Position numbers and translations under genes: made by a program. A model generated the notes under the pieces. That model searched no databases, was not told the origin of the DNA, and was given only the letters and a program-made list of their open reading frames with translations. This document shows, one piece after another, positions 30,179 to 39,327 of a stretch of DNA of 64,000 nucleotides (the stretch's first letter is position 1; each line of letters begins with the position of its first letter). This DNA comes from Chitinophagaceae bacterium (GTDB taxonomy: Bacteria; Bacteroidota; Bacteroidia; Chitinophagales; Chitinophagaceae), in the NCBI GenBank assembly GCA_016703625.1, contig JADJBP010000012.1:52712-116711 (forward strand). Reading direction: 5' to 3'.

Positions 30179-33100
30179 GAAATAAAAAATTGGCATTTAT
30201 TTTTTTGTGAATCTGCCGCTATGGGCGGAGCCACGGGTTGTGTTATGATCTGCCCGGGTGTTTCGGTTGGCATCCCCGATACTGCTTTATACTGCTGCTC
30301 CAGCTGCATGATCCGCATCAGGAACTGTTCTGCAGTATTCTTTTCACCGCCCCTTCTGCCGGATTGATCAGCCAGGTAATCGAAATTGCCCAGCCTGTCG
30401 TCGCTAAGCGAGTTATAATAACTGATCTGCTGTTCCAGGTCTTTCTTCAGGCTCCTGGTTATTTTGGCAGCGAGCACGGTATCTTCTGCTGAATAGGAAG
30501 CCTGTAACATCAGTAACGAAATATAGTTTTGCTGCTGGTTACGGCTTACCATGCCATAAGGGAAATTCTCTTCCAGCATCATCTTATCAACCTTGTTCAG
30601 CATTTTACGGGCTTCTTCTTTTTTATTTTTCTGTGCCAGATCCTGGGCTGCCACAGCATAAGCCATACGGATGCTGTTCAAATGACGGCGGTTCTCTTCA
30701 TCAAAATATACACCGGGTTTATCGGCATTGCCCGAAGCGAATTTGGTCATCATTTTATCATATGCCCATCCGTCATTAACCTGTGTAGCATTGGGGTCGG
30801 TATTCTGTACCGGTACAAGGCGATAGGTCAATCCATCCTGGCGGATATAATTCTGAAAACCCAGTCCGCCGGCATCCTGCGATGTAAAGTAGATCGGGCG
30901 TTTCCATTTATTGGCTGCTATGATATTCAGGATGGCTGCATCATTTTTAAACAATGCCCGCTTGTTGATCTCAAATACAACCTGTGAAACCACGCTGTCG
31001 TTTGCATTAACAGTACCGTTTGAACGAACAGTATTAATATCAACAGGAATGGATACACGTTTTGACGGGAATATATGGATCGGGTTGCCGTCATTTCCCT
31101 GTTCTGTTTTATTTGGATCATCACTCCCGGCAAAATCCTTCATCATGGTATACAGGTCCATAGGTAATGCAGGATCGGTGGTGATACCTGCTTTGGCCCT
31201 GTACCTGTTGAGGAATGCAGCATTGTTTCCATAGATCCCTTCGGGAGAATATACAATATCCCTCGTGGCGCCTTCTATCTGGTCTGCTGTCCAGATGGGG
31301 TCTATCGGATCACTGTCATTTACTTTATAGCGCAATTGGTTGATGTACCAGTCGGTACCCATCAGGCTGGAGTTGATAACACGGATATCTTTACGGATAC
31401 CCTGAACTTCCTGCGCATACCAAAGCGGGTAAGTATCATTATCGCCAAAGGTGATGAGTATGGCATTCGGTGCACAACTTTCGAGGTAATCAATGGCCAG
31501 GTCGCGGGCCAGTGTTTTACTGCTCCGGTCATGGTCGTCCCATTCCTGGCTGGCCATTAAAACAGGAACAGCCAGTAAACACAAAACCCCGGCGGCAATA
31601 CCTGCCATCATTTTATTTTTTATAAAAGACGTAAATAATTCCTTTACATATAAAACACCCAGACCGATCCAGATGGCAAATGCGTAAAAGGAACCTACAA
31701 AAGCATAGTCACGCTCACGGGGTTGGTTACCCGCCTGGTTCAAATAAAATACAATGGCAAGGCCGGTAAAAAAGAAAAGCAATCCTACGATCAGGAAATC
31801 ACGCTTGTCACGCATCACCTGGAATATCAATCCCAGCAGGCCCAGTATCAGCGGCAGTGCAAAAAGCTTATTATTGGCTTTGTTGTTTTGTAAGCTGTCG
31901 GGCAGGGTATCCTGGTTTCCCAAACGGGCATTGTCCCAGAAGCCGATTCCGGTCTTCCAGTTTCCATCCCGTACATTACTCATGTGCACACCCTGTATAT
32001 CATTTTGTTTGCCGGCAAAGTTCCACATAAAATAACGCATATACATCCAGCCAACCTGGTAAGCCATGGCAAAACCAATGTTTTCACTCATGGTAGGCGG
32101 GCGTTCCCAGTTGCCCTGCTGGTCTTTTCCAATACCCATCCAGCTTGCATAATAATCAGCGTGGCCCTGGTCGTTGCTCTGGTCCCACATACGCGGGAAC
32201 AAATGCATATCGGCAGGTGCATAAACATATTCTATTTTTTTTCCGTTCTTTTCATATTTTCCGTTACTCTTAATATAAGTATCCGTGATCTTCGTATCCT
32301 CAGGCTGGGCAGTAAAATCCTGGCCATATAATATGGGCCAGTCGCCATATTGTTCACGGGCTAAATAACCAACAAGGCTCACCGGGTTATCTACATTAAA
32401 CATGTCAACAGACGGGTCGGCACTTGACCGTACCAGCGTGGTGAAGTAGGTTGAATAACCCAGTAACATAAAGACAAAACTCCAGAGGCCGAGTTTGAGG
32501 AAATTCCAGTTTTTTCTTGAGGCTATTTTCAATCCGAAATACACCAGTGTGGCAATAAAAATAAAGAAGAATGCAAAGCCCGAAAAGAAAGGTAGTCCCA
32601 GGGAGTTTACAAAGAAAATATCAAAATTACCGGCGCCCTTAATGGTCCATACCACTACAGCTTTTTGTACCAGGCCGGTAAGTCCGCAACCGATCAGAAA
32701 TGCCCAGAATGTACCCCATTTGGTGATCTTTTCGTAACGCTTGAAATAATAGATCATTACAATGGCCGGAATGGTGAGTAAGTTCAGTAAGTGAACCCCT
32801 ATGGAAAGTCCCATCAGGTAAAAGATGAGGATGATCCAGCGGTCAGCCCTGGTGAAATGCCCTTTAATGCCGTCTTTTTGTTCAGCATCCACGTTCTGTT
32901 CCCATTTTAATATGGCCCAAAAAACCACGGCTGTAAAAAAAGATGACAATGCATATACTTCACCTTCAACAGCACTGTACCAGAATGAATCAGAAAATGT
33001 ATAAGCCAGGGCGCCAACAATACCGGCTGCCATGATGCCATAGATCTTTTCATTGGTCAGTTCGGTAGCGCCCTGCATTACCAGTTTGCGGGCAAAATGG

Positions 33101-33387
33101 GTAATGCTCCAGAACAAGAACAAAATGGTAAATCCACTTGCCAGTGCGCTCATCAGGTTTATACCTGTGGCGGCATTTTCGGCACCAAAGGGTACCATGA
33201 ATAATCTTCCGATCAATACGAATAATGGCGCTCCGGGCGGATGGGGGATCTGCAGTTTAAATGCGCTGGAAGCAAACTCGCCGCAATCCCAAAGGCTGCC
33301 GGTTGCTTCCATGGTCATAATGTACACTGCGCATGCGATCAGGCATATGATCCACCCGGTAATGTTGTTGATGCGTTTAAAGCTCAT
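30163..33387 (-). CDS. DUF2723 multi-pass membrane protein (TMEM260-like)
   Basis: 1,074 residues. The N-terminal domain is DUF2723 with the conserved acidic pocket GSLWDCGEFASSA and PHPPGAPLF, followed by about 10 membrane helices and a large periplasmic C-terminal part (residues ~600-1070). Relatives include TMEM260, a protein O-mannosyltransferase, so a glycosyltransferase role on envelope proteins is likely but inferred. The last ~10 residues (CQFFISSNPR) are read from the terminator hairpin. Adding one base to the T7 run at 30200-30206 would give a stop just after SQKK, so the true end is probably about 30198. Confidence 0.9.
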   Translation of the reverse strand: MSFKRINNITGWIICLIACAVYIMTMEATGSLWDCGEFASSAFKLQIPHPPGAPLFVLIGRLFMVPFGAENAATGINLMSALASGFTILFLFWSITHFARKLVMQGATELTNEKIYGIMAAGIVGALAYTFSDSFWYSAVEGEVYALSSFFTAVVFWAILKWEQNVDAEQKDGIKGHFTRADRWIILIFYLMGLSIGVHLLNLLTIPAIVMIYYFKRYEKITKWGTFWAFLIGCGLTGLVQKAVVVWTIKGAGNFDIFFVNSLGLPFFSGFAFFFIFIATLVYFGLKIASRKNWNFLKLGLWSFVFMLLGYSTYFTTLVRSSADPSVDMFNVDNPVSLVGYLAREQYGDWPILYGQDFTAQPEDTKITDTYIKSNGKYEKNGKKIEYVYAPADMHLFPRMWDQSNDQGHADYYASWMGIGKDQQGNWERPPTMSENIGFAMAYQVGWMYMRYFMWNFAGKQNDIQGVHMSNVRDGNWKTGIGFWDNARLGNQDTLPDSLQNNKANNKLFALPLILGLLGLIFQVMRDKRDFLIVGLLFFFTGLAIVFYLNQAGNQPRERDYAFVGSFYAFAIWIGLGVLYVKELFTSFIKNKMMAGIAAGVLCLLAVPVLMASQEWDDHDRSSKTLARDLAIDYLESCAPNAILITFGDNDTYPLWYAQEVQGIRKDIRVINSSLMGTDWYINQLRYKVNDSDPIDPIWTADQIEGATRDIVYSPEGIYGNNAAFLNRYRAKAGITTDPALPMDLYTMMKDFAGSDDPNKTEQGNDGNPIHIFPSKRVSIPVDINTVRSNGTVNANDSVVSQVVFEINKRALFKNDAAILNIIAANKWKRPIYFTSQDAGGLGFQNYIRQDGLTYRLVPVQNTDPNATQVNDGWAYDKMMTKFASGNADKPGVYFDEENRRHLNSIRMAYAVAAQDLAQKNKKEEARKMLNKVDKMMLEENFPYGMVSRNQQQNYISLLMLQASYSAEDTVLAAKITRSLKKDLEQQISYYNSLSDDRLGNFDYLADQSGRRGGEKNTAEQFLMRIMQLEQQYKAVSGMPTETPGQIITQPVAPPIAADSQKNKCQFFISSNPR

Positions 33388-33406
33388 AATGATATTTTGG
33401 TTATAA

Positions 33407-33433
33407 CCCGATACTTATCGGGAAGCAAATATA
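33407..33433 (-). promoter_or_regulatory. Promoter (TATATTTG) and 5' hairpin of the DUF2723 gene
   Basis: Minus-strand TATATTTG at 33426-33433 fits the TAnnTTTG -7 element. Just downstream, 33407-33422 is CCCGATACTTATCGGG, a 7-bp hairpin that would lie at the very 5' end of the transcript. The start codon is at 33387. Confidence 0.6.
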
Positions 33434-33547
33434 ATGATGTTTGTGGTTAGGCGTTTACCGATGGGGGATTTTTTCGGGGAATTGTAATCCCGGATGAAAA
33501 GGTCCTGCAGGGGATGGAGTGAGGTTCCCCGGCTGTATCTTCGCTAC

Positions 33548-34434
33548 ATGAAAAAAGCCCTCATACAATTGCATATTGCTGTTTTTTAGCCGGCTTTACT
33601 GCCATACTGGGTAAATTTATAACACTGAATGAAGGCTTATTGGTTTGGTTCAGGTTGTTGATCACGGTGGTAACATTGGGAGCCATTTTATTTTTCAGGA
33701 ACCAGTTGCTGCGTATTCCGGTAAAAGATATTCTTAAAATATTTGGGGTGGGCGTTATCGTGGCCATTCACTGGGTTACTTTTTACGGCAGTGTAAAATA
33801 TGCGAATGTATCGGTAGCGCTTGTTTGTTTCAGTGCAACCGGTTTTTTTACAGCTTTTTTTGAACCCCTTATCTTAAAAAGAAAACTTTCATGGATCGAA
33901 GTGGGGTTGGGGCTGATCGCCATTTCGGGTATTTATATCATTTTTGATTTTCACCCGCAATATAAAGTGGGCATCATTTTCGGCATCATATCGGCTATTG
34001 GCAGTTCTTTATTTCCCATTTACAATAAAGGGTTATTGCTGCGGTATTCTCCTAAAATATTAACGCTGTACGAATTGGGTGGCGGGCTGCTTGCATTAAC
34101 ATTGCTGGTGCCGTTTTATATCATCCAGTTCCCGGCACTGTATTATATGCCTACAATAACCGATTGGCTTTGGTTGCTGGTGCTTGCATGGCTCTGTACA
34201 GTACTAAGTTTTGACCTGCAACTGAATGCCCTGAAAAAAATATCAGCCTTTACAGCCAACCTTACCTATAACCTGGAGCCCGTTTATGGCATCATCCTGG
34301 CATTTATCTTTTTTAAGGAAAATGAAAACCTGAACCGGCAGTTCTATATCGGCGTACTGCTGATCCTGCTGGCGGTAGTATTGCAGATGGTGAGAATTTA
34401 CAGGAGCAGGAAGGAGGAAACGTTGATTCGTTAA
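33548..34434 (+). CDS. EamA/DMT family transporter (one frameshift)
   Basis: About 295 residues, ten membrane helices in two EamA halves (KYANVSVALVCFSATGFFTAFFEP in the first, TANLTYNLEPVYGIILAFIFF in the second). It exports small metabolites; the substrate cannot be told. The frame breaks in the T6 run 33582-33587: with one more T, MKKALIQLHIAVF continues as LAGFTAILGKFITLNEG into the main frame. Its stop codon lies inside an octamer repeat (CGTTAATCC). Confidence 0.88.
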
Positions 34435-34462
34435 TCCGTTAATTTGTTAATCAGTTAATCGA
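34420..34462. repeat. Octamer repeat (GTTAATCC) at the EamA/osmC junction
   Basis: Units GTTGATTC, GTTAATCC, GTTAATTT, GTTAATCA, GTTAATCG run from the last EamA codons to the convergent osmC remnant. The EamA stop codon is contributed by one unit. Confidence 0.8.
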
Positions 34463-34640
34463 GGATGATGATCTCGGTTTCCAGTTTTGCAAAGGACCTG
34501 AACATAGCACTTACGCTGCAATATTTTTCCTCACCGCCATCATCGGCCGTGCTGTCCATTCTTATATCATGGCCATTAATATTAGCTGTAAAAGCCATGT
34601 GGTCATTAAAAACCGTTTTAACTGTATGTGTTGTCATCAT
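34455..34640 (-). pseudogene. OsmC-family protein with its middle deleted in frame
   Basis: 61 residues. Residues 1-36 match the start of OsmC-type peroxidase/redox proteins (VKTVFNDHMAFTANINGHDIRMD, then the DGG turn). Residues 37-61 match the end of the same family (EKYCSVSAMFRSFAKLETEII). About 75 central residues, including the helix with the conserved catalytic cysteine, are absent, and the two ends are fused in frame at GGEEKYC. The protein cannot have the normal OsmC fold. It overlaps the end of the beta-helix gene by four bases, suggesting coupled translation. Confidence 0.75.
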
Positions 34641-36813
34641 CTATTATTATGAGGAATGAGTTTAAAAATTAAAGTGGCGTACCCGGAATTTTCCACCTGT
34701 TCGATCCGGATGGTATGTTTTCCGTTAAGCGGGATAGTGGCTTCATGATGCGTGTCTTCATCATATTTATATTTTGATACATCCCAAAAATCGATCACCG
34801 GTTTTCCATCTATAAATATTTTTACCAGGTCATCTGCGGTTACGCTTACTATATAGTTGCCCTTTTCTACTTCCACAGTTCCGGTTGCCACGATGGCAAA
34901 AGAATCGGCCGGCATATTTTTACCAATGGCTCCCCACCAGGTATAATCTATTTTTTTTGTTTGCTCAGTCTTTACCGGGTTGTTGTTGTACACCGTTTGA
35001 AACTGCTCATAATTTTTATTGGGGTTATGGGCCGAATCCCATTTGTACCAGTTCACATGCCAGTATATTTCGGGTTGAAAATCACGGAAACCAAAATCAT
35101 AAACCATGTTGGCAGGATGATCTTTTCCAAACTGGCCGGTAAAAGCCTCTCCAATATATTCCAGGTTTATTTGTACATCAACACCATTTTTTTGTGCAGT
35201 GATCTCAGCCGGCAATGGGCCTTCGCTCATGCTGATGTTTCGTAGATCTTTTGATCTTTTAATTTTGAATTTACCTTTCGGTCCCAGCACATCAAAATGA
35301 TAAACCCCGTTGCTGTCGATCTTTTTTAAAAAGAGGAAGGGGTAGCGGTAATTGTAGGGCCCCCATTCGGTGATCTTCATTTGATCGCGACCTTTTTTAA
35401 ATGTGGTAGCCGGGATCCTGTTAAGTTTCCAGGTATTTAATATTCCCGGAATTACAGTAGTTGTATCTGAAATATTTTCGGGGTCAATTGCCAGGTTTGT
35501 AACGCTGCTGTCTTTCTTTATTGTTGTCTTAACAGTTTCATATTTATTTTCATCCAGTATGATATCATCGGTTAATGTTAAATCAAATGCGATGCTTTCA
35601 TTTTTAAAACTGTTGTTCCAGAAATCATAATTCATGCTCCTGGTATCTCTTTTATTTGCATATCCCCAGTCGGCCGGCTGTGTTTTTCTGGCCCATAATT
35701 TTATAGCGGACAGTTTGTTATTTTCAAATTGGTTACTGCTGATATTATTATGTTGACCGTGTTCTATAGCTATGCCGATCCGGTTATTTTCAAATGTATT
35801 TCCGGTTATGGATGTCTGCCAGCTGTAACCTCCCCAAATGCCGTGATCGCACCCGTTTATGATATTTTCAATGATCTTATTTTTGCTGAAAGTTATTTCC
35901 ACGCCATTGGTAGGCGCATAGCTGAAATCATTTTTGTACACATAATTATTGTTACATCCTCCTTCGCCGCTATCCATGGTGGTTTGCCCGGCCCATAAAA
36001 AAAATCCATCGCCGCCATGGGTTACGCTGTTCCAGGCAAACACATTATCATTGCATTGTTCAAAAACCAGGATGCCGGCACTATCCTGCCCGCGGTGGTA
36101 AAAACCATGACTGTATCCCCGCACATTAAAATCGAGTTTGTTGTGCAGGATATTATTGCGGCTGCTGCGGTACATACCGATGCCAATAGCAGAGTTAAAG
36201 GAAAAATCATTTTCAGTGATCATGCCGTCATTGCTCCGCATCATCATCAGGGCGCATTGACCGCCGGTGATGGTATTATTGCGGATCACTGATTTACTGC
36301 AATCCTTTAAATAAATGCCGGCACCATAGCGCAGCCATTCATCCTTTTCATTGTGGTGGTAACTCATCCAGTCGCTCACATCTTCCCGCAGCCAGTTACT
36401 TTGCAATTTTTGCCGGTAATTATAACTGAGATCAGAATTTTCAATTACCAGGTTTGTACATCCTTCGGCCATCACGGCCACTTTAAAACCGGTTATTTTT
36501 GCATTTTTCAGGGTGATATTATTGCCTTTGATCAAAACAGCCAGCCCGTAAAAAGCATTGGGTAATTGTTTGTCGTTGCTTCCCTGCAGCATTGCATTAT
36601 TAAAATCCACTGTAATATTGTTCCCGCTGATCAGGATCACGGGACGGTTAAGTGAATCAAAGCCGTTGATCGCGTAAATGCCTTTTTTTACCGTCATGGA
36701 ACGGGTGATCACCATGCCCTGTTTAAGTACTACAGGCGGGGTGGGGAAGCTTTCAGCCACATTACCGGAAGTAACAGGAAGACCGCCAGTGGCGTTATTT
36801 TTGGTAGTTGCAT
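34637..36813 (-). CDS. Right-handed beta-helix protein with C-terminal carbohydrate-binding-like domain (one frameshift)
   Basis: About 725 residues. The leader MQLPKITPLAVFLLLPVMWL starts at the ATG at 36813; the main frame joins it after adding one base near 36747 (reading LKAFPTPPVVLKQG). Residues ~50-370 are pectate-lyase-type coils (NITVDFNNA, NNITLKNAKITGF, SRNNILHNKLDFN). The last ~150 residues resemble a PA14-like sugar-binding domain (YIVSVTADDLVKIFIDGKPVIDFWD). It is exported and may act on or bind polysaccharide; no catalytic residues can be assigned. It is followed by the osmC remnant. Confidence 0.8.
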
Positions 36814-36919
36814 ATTGGTAAAGGTAGATTTATTAACAATTTCGCATTAATTGTGGGTAGATTTCAATAAAATATCAAAATTTCTTCGGCTTCAAACATT
36901 GATTATTAATATTTAACCT

Positions 36920-36927
36920 TACCTTTG
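36920..36927 (+). promoter_or_regulatory. -7 element of the rpmB operon (TACCTTTG)
   Basis: TTACCTTTGCCGTCC ends 13 bp before a 5' leader of about 12 bases and the rpmB ATG at 36947. It is identical over 15 bases to the rplU promoter and nearly identical to that of rimO. Confidence 0.8.
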
Positions 36928-36946
36928 CCGTCCAAAAATAAGCACT

Positions 36947-37174
36947 ATGGCTAGAGTATGTCAGGTTACAGGGAAGAAGCCGATCACCGGAAATAAGGTT
37001 TCTCACTCAAATATTAAGACAAAACGCAGGTTTTTACCAAATTTGCAGACCAAACGTTATTTCCTTGCAGAAGAAGATAAGTGGGTTACTATTAAAGTAT
37101 CTTCTGAAGCGATCAGGACGATCAATAAGAATGGTTTATTTTCTGTTGTAAAGCAGTTAAGGGCTGAGGTGTAA
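36947..37174 (+). CDS. rpmB: 50S ribosomal protein L28
   Basis: 75 residues, intact, with the L28 start MARVCQVTGKKPITGNKVSHS and the body TKRRFLPNLQTKRYF. It is the first gene of the rpmB-rpmG-DUF4295 operon typical of Bacteroidota. Confidence 0.97.
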   Translation: MARVCQVTGKKPITGNKVSHSNIKTKRRFLPNLQTKRYFLAEEDKWVTIKVSSEAIRTINKNGLFSVVKQLRAEV

Positions 37175-37183
37175 AAATCTAAA

Positions 37184-37236
37184 CGTTAATCCGTTAACGG
37201 GTGAACGTTTAAACGGATTAACTGATTAACAAATAA
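37184..37236. repeat. Octamer inverted repeat between rpmB and rpmG
   Basis: CGTTAATCCGTTAACG faces AAACGGATTAACTGATTAAC, forming an imperfect stem in the spacer between the L28 and L33 genes. Same octamer family as 16806-16912. Confidence 0.8.
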
Positions 37237-37246
37237 ACAAATAACA

Positions 37247-37429
37247 ATGGCAAAGAAAGGTAACAGGGTACAGGTTATACTGGAGTGTACCGAACACAAA
37301 ACAAGCGGAATGGCCGGCACCAGCCGATACATTACCACAAAAAACAAAAAGAACACACCGGAGCGTTTAGAGTTAAAGAAGCTTAACCCTATTTTAAAAA
37401 AGGTAACTGTTCATAAAGAAATTAAATAA
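37247..37429 (+). CDS. rpmG: 50S ribosomal protein L33
   Basis: 60 residues, intact (MAKKGNRVQVILECTEHK, ending KKVTVHKEIK). This is the cysteine-poor form lacking the CxxC zinc pairs: only one Cys remains. Second gene of the L28 operon. Confidence 0.96.
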   Translation: MAKKGNRVQVILECTEHKTSGMAGTSRYITTKNKKNTPERLELKKLNPILKKVTVHKEIK

Positions 37430-37433
37430 TAAC

Positions 37434-37512
37434 GTTAATACGTTAATCCGTTAATTAGTTAATACGTTGATTGGTTAATACGGATTTACGGATTAACCAA
37501 TTAACAAATAAA
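37434..37512. repeat. Octamer inverted repeat between rpmG and the DUF4295 gene
   Basis: Left block CGTTAATACGTTAATCCGTT (continuing AATTAGTTAATACG); right block ACGGATTTACGGATTAACCA. Together they form an imperfect stem. Confidence 0.8.
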
Positions 37513-37522
37513 CATATCAACC

Positions 37523-37693
37523 ATGGCAAAAGCAGCTAAAACCGCGATAAAAACCAAAGACCAGAAAGCAGCAGCAGATGCTAAGAACTGGACAAAAGTA
37601 ATACGTACCATGCGCAGCCCAAAAACAGGCGCATATACTTTTAAGGAAGCTATCGTACACAAAGACAAGATCAAGGATTTCTTAGCCAGCTAA
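37523..37693 (+). CDS. DUF4295 small basic protein (ribosome-operon protein)
   Basis: 56 residues: MAKAAKTAIKTKDQKAAADA at the start, then WTKVIRTMRSPKTGAYTFKE and a DFLAS end. It matches DUF4295, a Bacteroidota-specific family always found after rpmB and rpmG. Its basic composition and location suggest a ribosome-associated protein; the role is inferred. Intact; a terminator follows at 37719. Confidence 0.92.
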   Translation: MAKAAKTAIKTKDQKAAADAKNWTKVIRTMRSPKTGAYTFKEAIVHKDKIKDFLAS

Positions 37694-37718
37694 GATCCCA
37701 ATCATCAAAATATTTAAT

Positions 37719-37749
37719 AAAGCTTTCCGTAACCCGGGAGGCTTTTTTT
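37719..37749 (+). terminator. Terminator of the L28-L33-DUF4295 operon
   Basis: AAAGCTTTCCG / CGGGAGGCTTT imperfect stem followed by seven T, 26 bp after the DUF4295 stop. Confidence 0.75.
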
Positions 37750-37895
37750 GCGATATTGGATACTTGATACTGGATAGAGTTCAATTTTTGAACCGCACTT
37801 CATTATCGCAGGATGTATTTTCCAGGATCCTGGTCCAGAATCCAGATTCCAGTATCTAGTATCTTGTATCCAGTATCCAGTATCTTGCAACCAGC
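37750..37895. repeat. Heptamer repeat (CCAGTAT) before ftsY
   Basis: Right block 37840-37895: CCAGTAT, CTAGTAT, CTTGTAT, CCAGTAT, CCAGTAT, CTTGCAA, CCAGCAT. Left block near 37752-37778 reads GGATACTTGATACTGGATAG, the complement. Both lie between the rpmB-operon terminator and the ftsY ATG at 37918. Confidence 0.85.
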
Positions 37896-37917
37896 ATCAA
37901 TTTTCAAAATAGCAATC

Positions 37918-38902
37918 ATGGGTTTATTCGATAAGATCTTCGGCAAAAAGCAACAGCAGGAAACGCTGAACCAGGGACTTGAAAAAGACCCGGGAAGGCT
38001 TTTTCAGCAAAATAACCAAGGCCATTGCCGGAAAAAGTACAGTTGATGTGGAAGTGCTGGATGACCTGGAAAATGCCCTCGTGAGCGCCGATGTGGGTAT
38101 TGAGACCACTGTAAAAATCATTGAACAGATCGAAAAAAGGGTTGCCAGGGACAAATACTTAAATACATCTGAACTCAACAATATTCTTAAGGAAGAGATA
38201 CAACTTATGCTGGTGGCCGCACCCCAGGACAGCAGTTATGTAAACTACGAATTACCCACAGGGCATAAACCGCATATCATTTTGGTAGTTGGTGTGAACG
38301 GTGTTGGTAAAACAACCACTATTGGCAAACTAGCGCACAATTTTAAACTGGCCGGCAAATCTGTTTTACTGGGCGCTGCAGATACATTCAGGGCAGCTGC
38401 AGTTGACCAGTTGACCATCTGGAGCGAACGTGCCGGGGTTCCCATTGTAAAAAAAGAAATGGGCAGCGATCCGGCAGCCGTAGCTTTTGATACAGTTAAC
38501 AGCGGGGTTGCCAAAAATGTAGATGTAATTATCATTGATACGGCGGGCCGCCTGCACAACAAAGCTTACCTGATGGATGAACTGACCAAGATCAAAAGAG
38601 TTATTCAAAAAGTGGTGCCGGATGCGCCACATGAAGTAATGCTGGTCCTGGATGGAAGTACCGGGCAGAATGCGCTGGAACAGGCCAGGCATTTTACCGC
38701 AGCTACAGATGTTACGGCACTCACCATTACCAAACTCGACGGCACAGCCAAAGGCGGTGTGGTATTGGCTATTGCCAATCAATTTAAGATACCCGTAAAA
38801 TTCATTGGTGTGGGTGAAAAGGCAGAAGACCTGCTGGTTTTTGATAAAATGGATTTTGTGGATAGTCTTTTTAATGGATCTGGCCGTGTGGCAGCGGATT
38901 GA
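37918..38902 (+). CDS. ftsY: Signal recognition particle receptor FtsY (one frameshift)
   Basis: About 327 residues starting MGLFDKIFGKKQQQETLNQG. It has a short N domain and a complete SRP-GTPase: GVNGVGKTTTIGKLA (G1), DTFRAAA (G2 region), DTAGR (G3), TKLDGTAKGG (G4). It docks SRP-ribosome complexes at the membrane. There is no long acidic A domain, as is usual in this phylum. The frame breaks in the A5 run 37982-37986; with four A the text is LEKTREGFFSKI. An essential gene with such a break argues for sequencing error. Confidence 0.95.
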
Positions 38903-38945
38903 TGATATAAGATGTCCCTAAGGAATTAGCATGCCCCCAATTGTA

Positions 38946-39052
38946 TATTGAACATTGAACATTGTGTATTGAATATTTTATCACCCGGTTATTATTAAAG
39001 GCATTTCCAAAAATATTCAATATTCAATGTTCAACGGTCAATGATCAATTAG
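38946..39052. repeat. Heptamer inverted repeat (TTGAACA) between convergent genes
   Basis: Left: TTGAACA, TTGAACA, TTGTGTA, TTGAATA, TTTT. Right: AAAATATTCAA, TATTCAA, TGTTCAA, CGGTCAA, TGATCAA. The arms face each other across about 35 bases, between ftsY (+) and the outer-membrane protein (-). A bidirectional terminator role is plausible. Confidence 0.85.
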
Positions 39053-39086
39053 ATCCCGTTTCACAAAAAATCTACCGCATAAGAAA

Positions 39087-39108
39087 GGCCCCTGTAGAAA
39101 CAGGGGCC
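39087..39108. other. Perfect hairpin GGCCCCTGT-AGAA-ACAGGGGCC
   Basis: A 9-bp perfect stem with a GNRA-like AGAA loop, followed by ACCAAAACTAACTGCTTATG and a 10-codon open frame (MRKFLLFVFS) that stops at once. It looks like the 5' leader and first codons of a lost exported-protein gene. Confidence 0.5.
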
Positions 39109-39275
39109 GGTTACCAAAACTAACTGCTTATGAGAAAATTTTTATTGTTTGTTTTTTCGTAACACAAATATCCAAAGATTTACTGAGTCCTGCTGTTAAG
39201 AAAATACAAAATGCAGTTAAAACGGCGTTAAAACGAATTGTTGAAGCAGCATAACCTTACATGTTCATGACAAAA

Positions 39276-39306
39276 AAATCCGTCACGCTTCAGGCATGAC
39301 GGATTT
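39276..39306 (-). terminator. Terminator of the outer-membrane barrel gene
   Basis: AAATCCGTCA / TGACGGATTT 10-bp stem, with seven T following on the minus strand, 22 bp after the gene's stop codon. Confidence 0.85.
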
Positions 39307-39327
39307 AACTGTTTAGTAATTAGCTTT

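Noticed and set aside
38046..38902. Separate short gene for the FtsY N-terminus
   Set aside because: Both pieces are one FtsY split by an A-run indel at 37982-37986.
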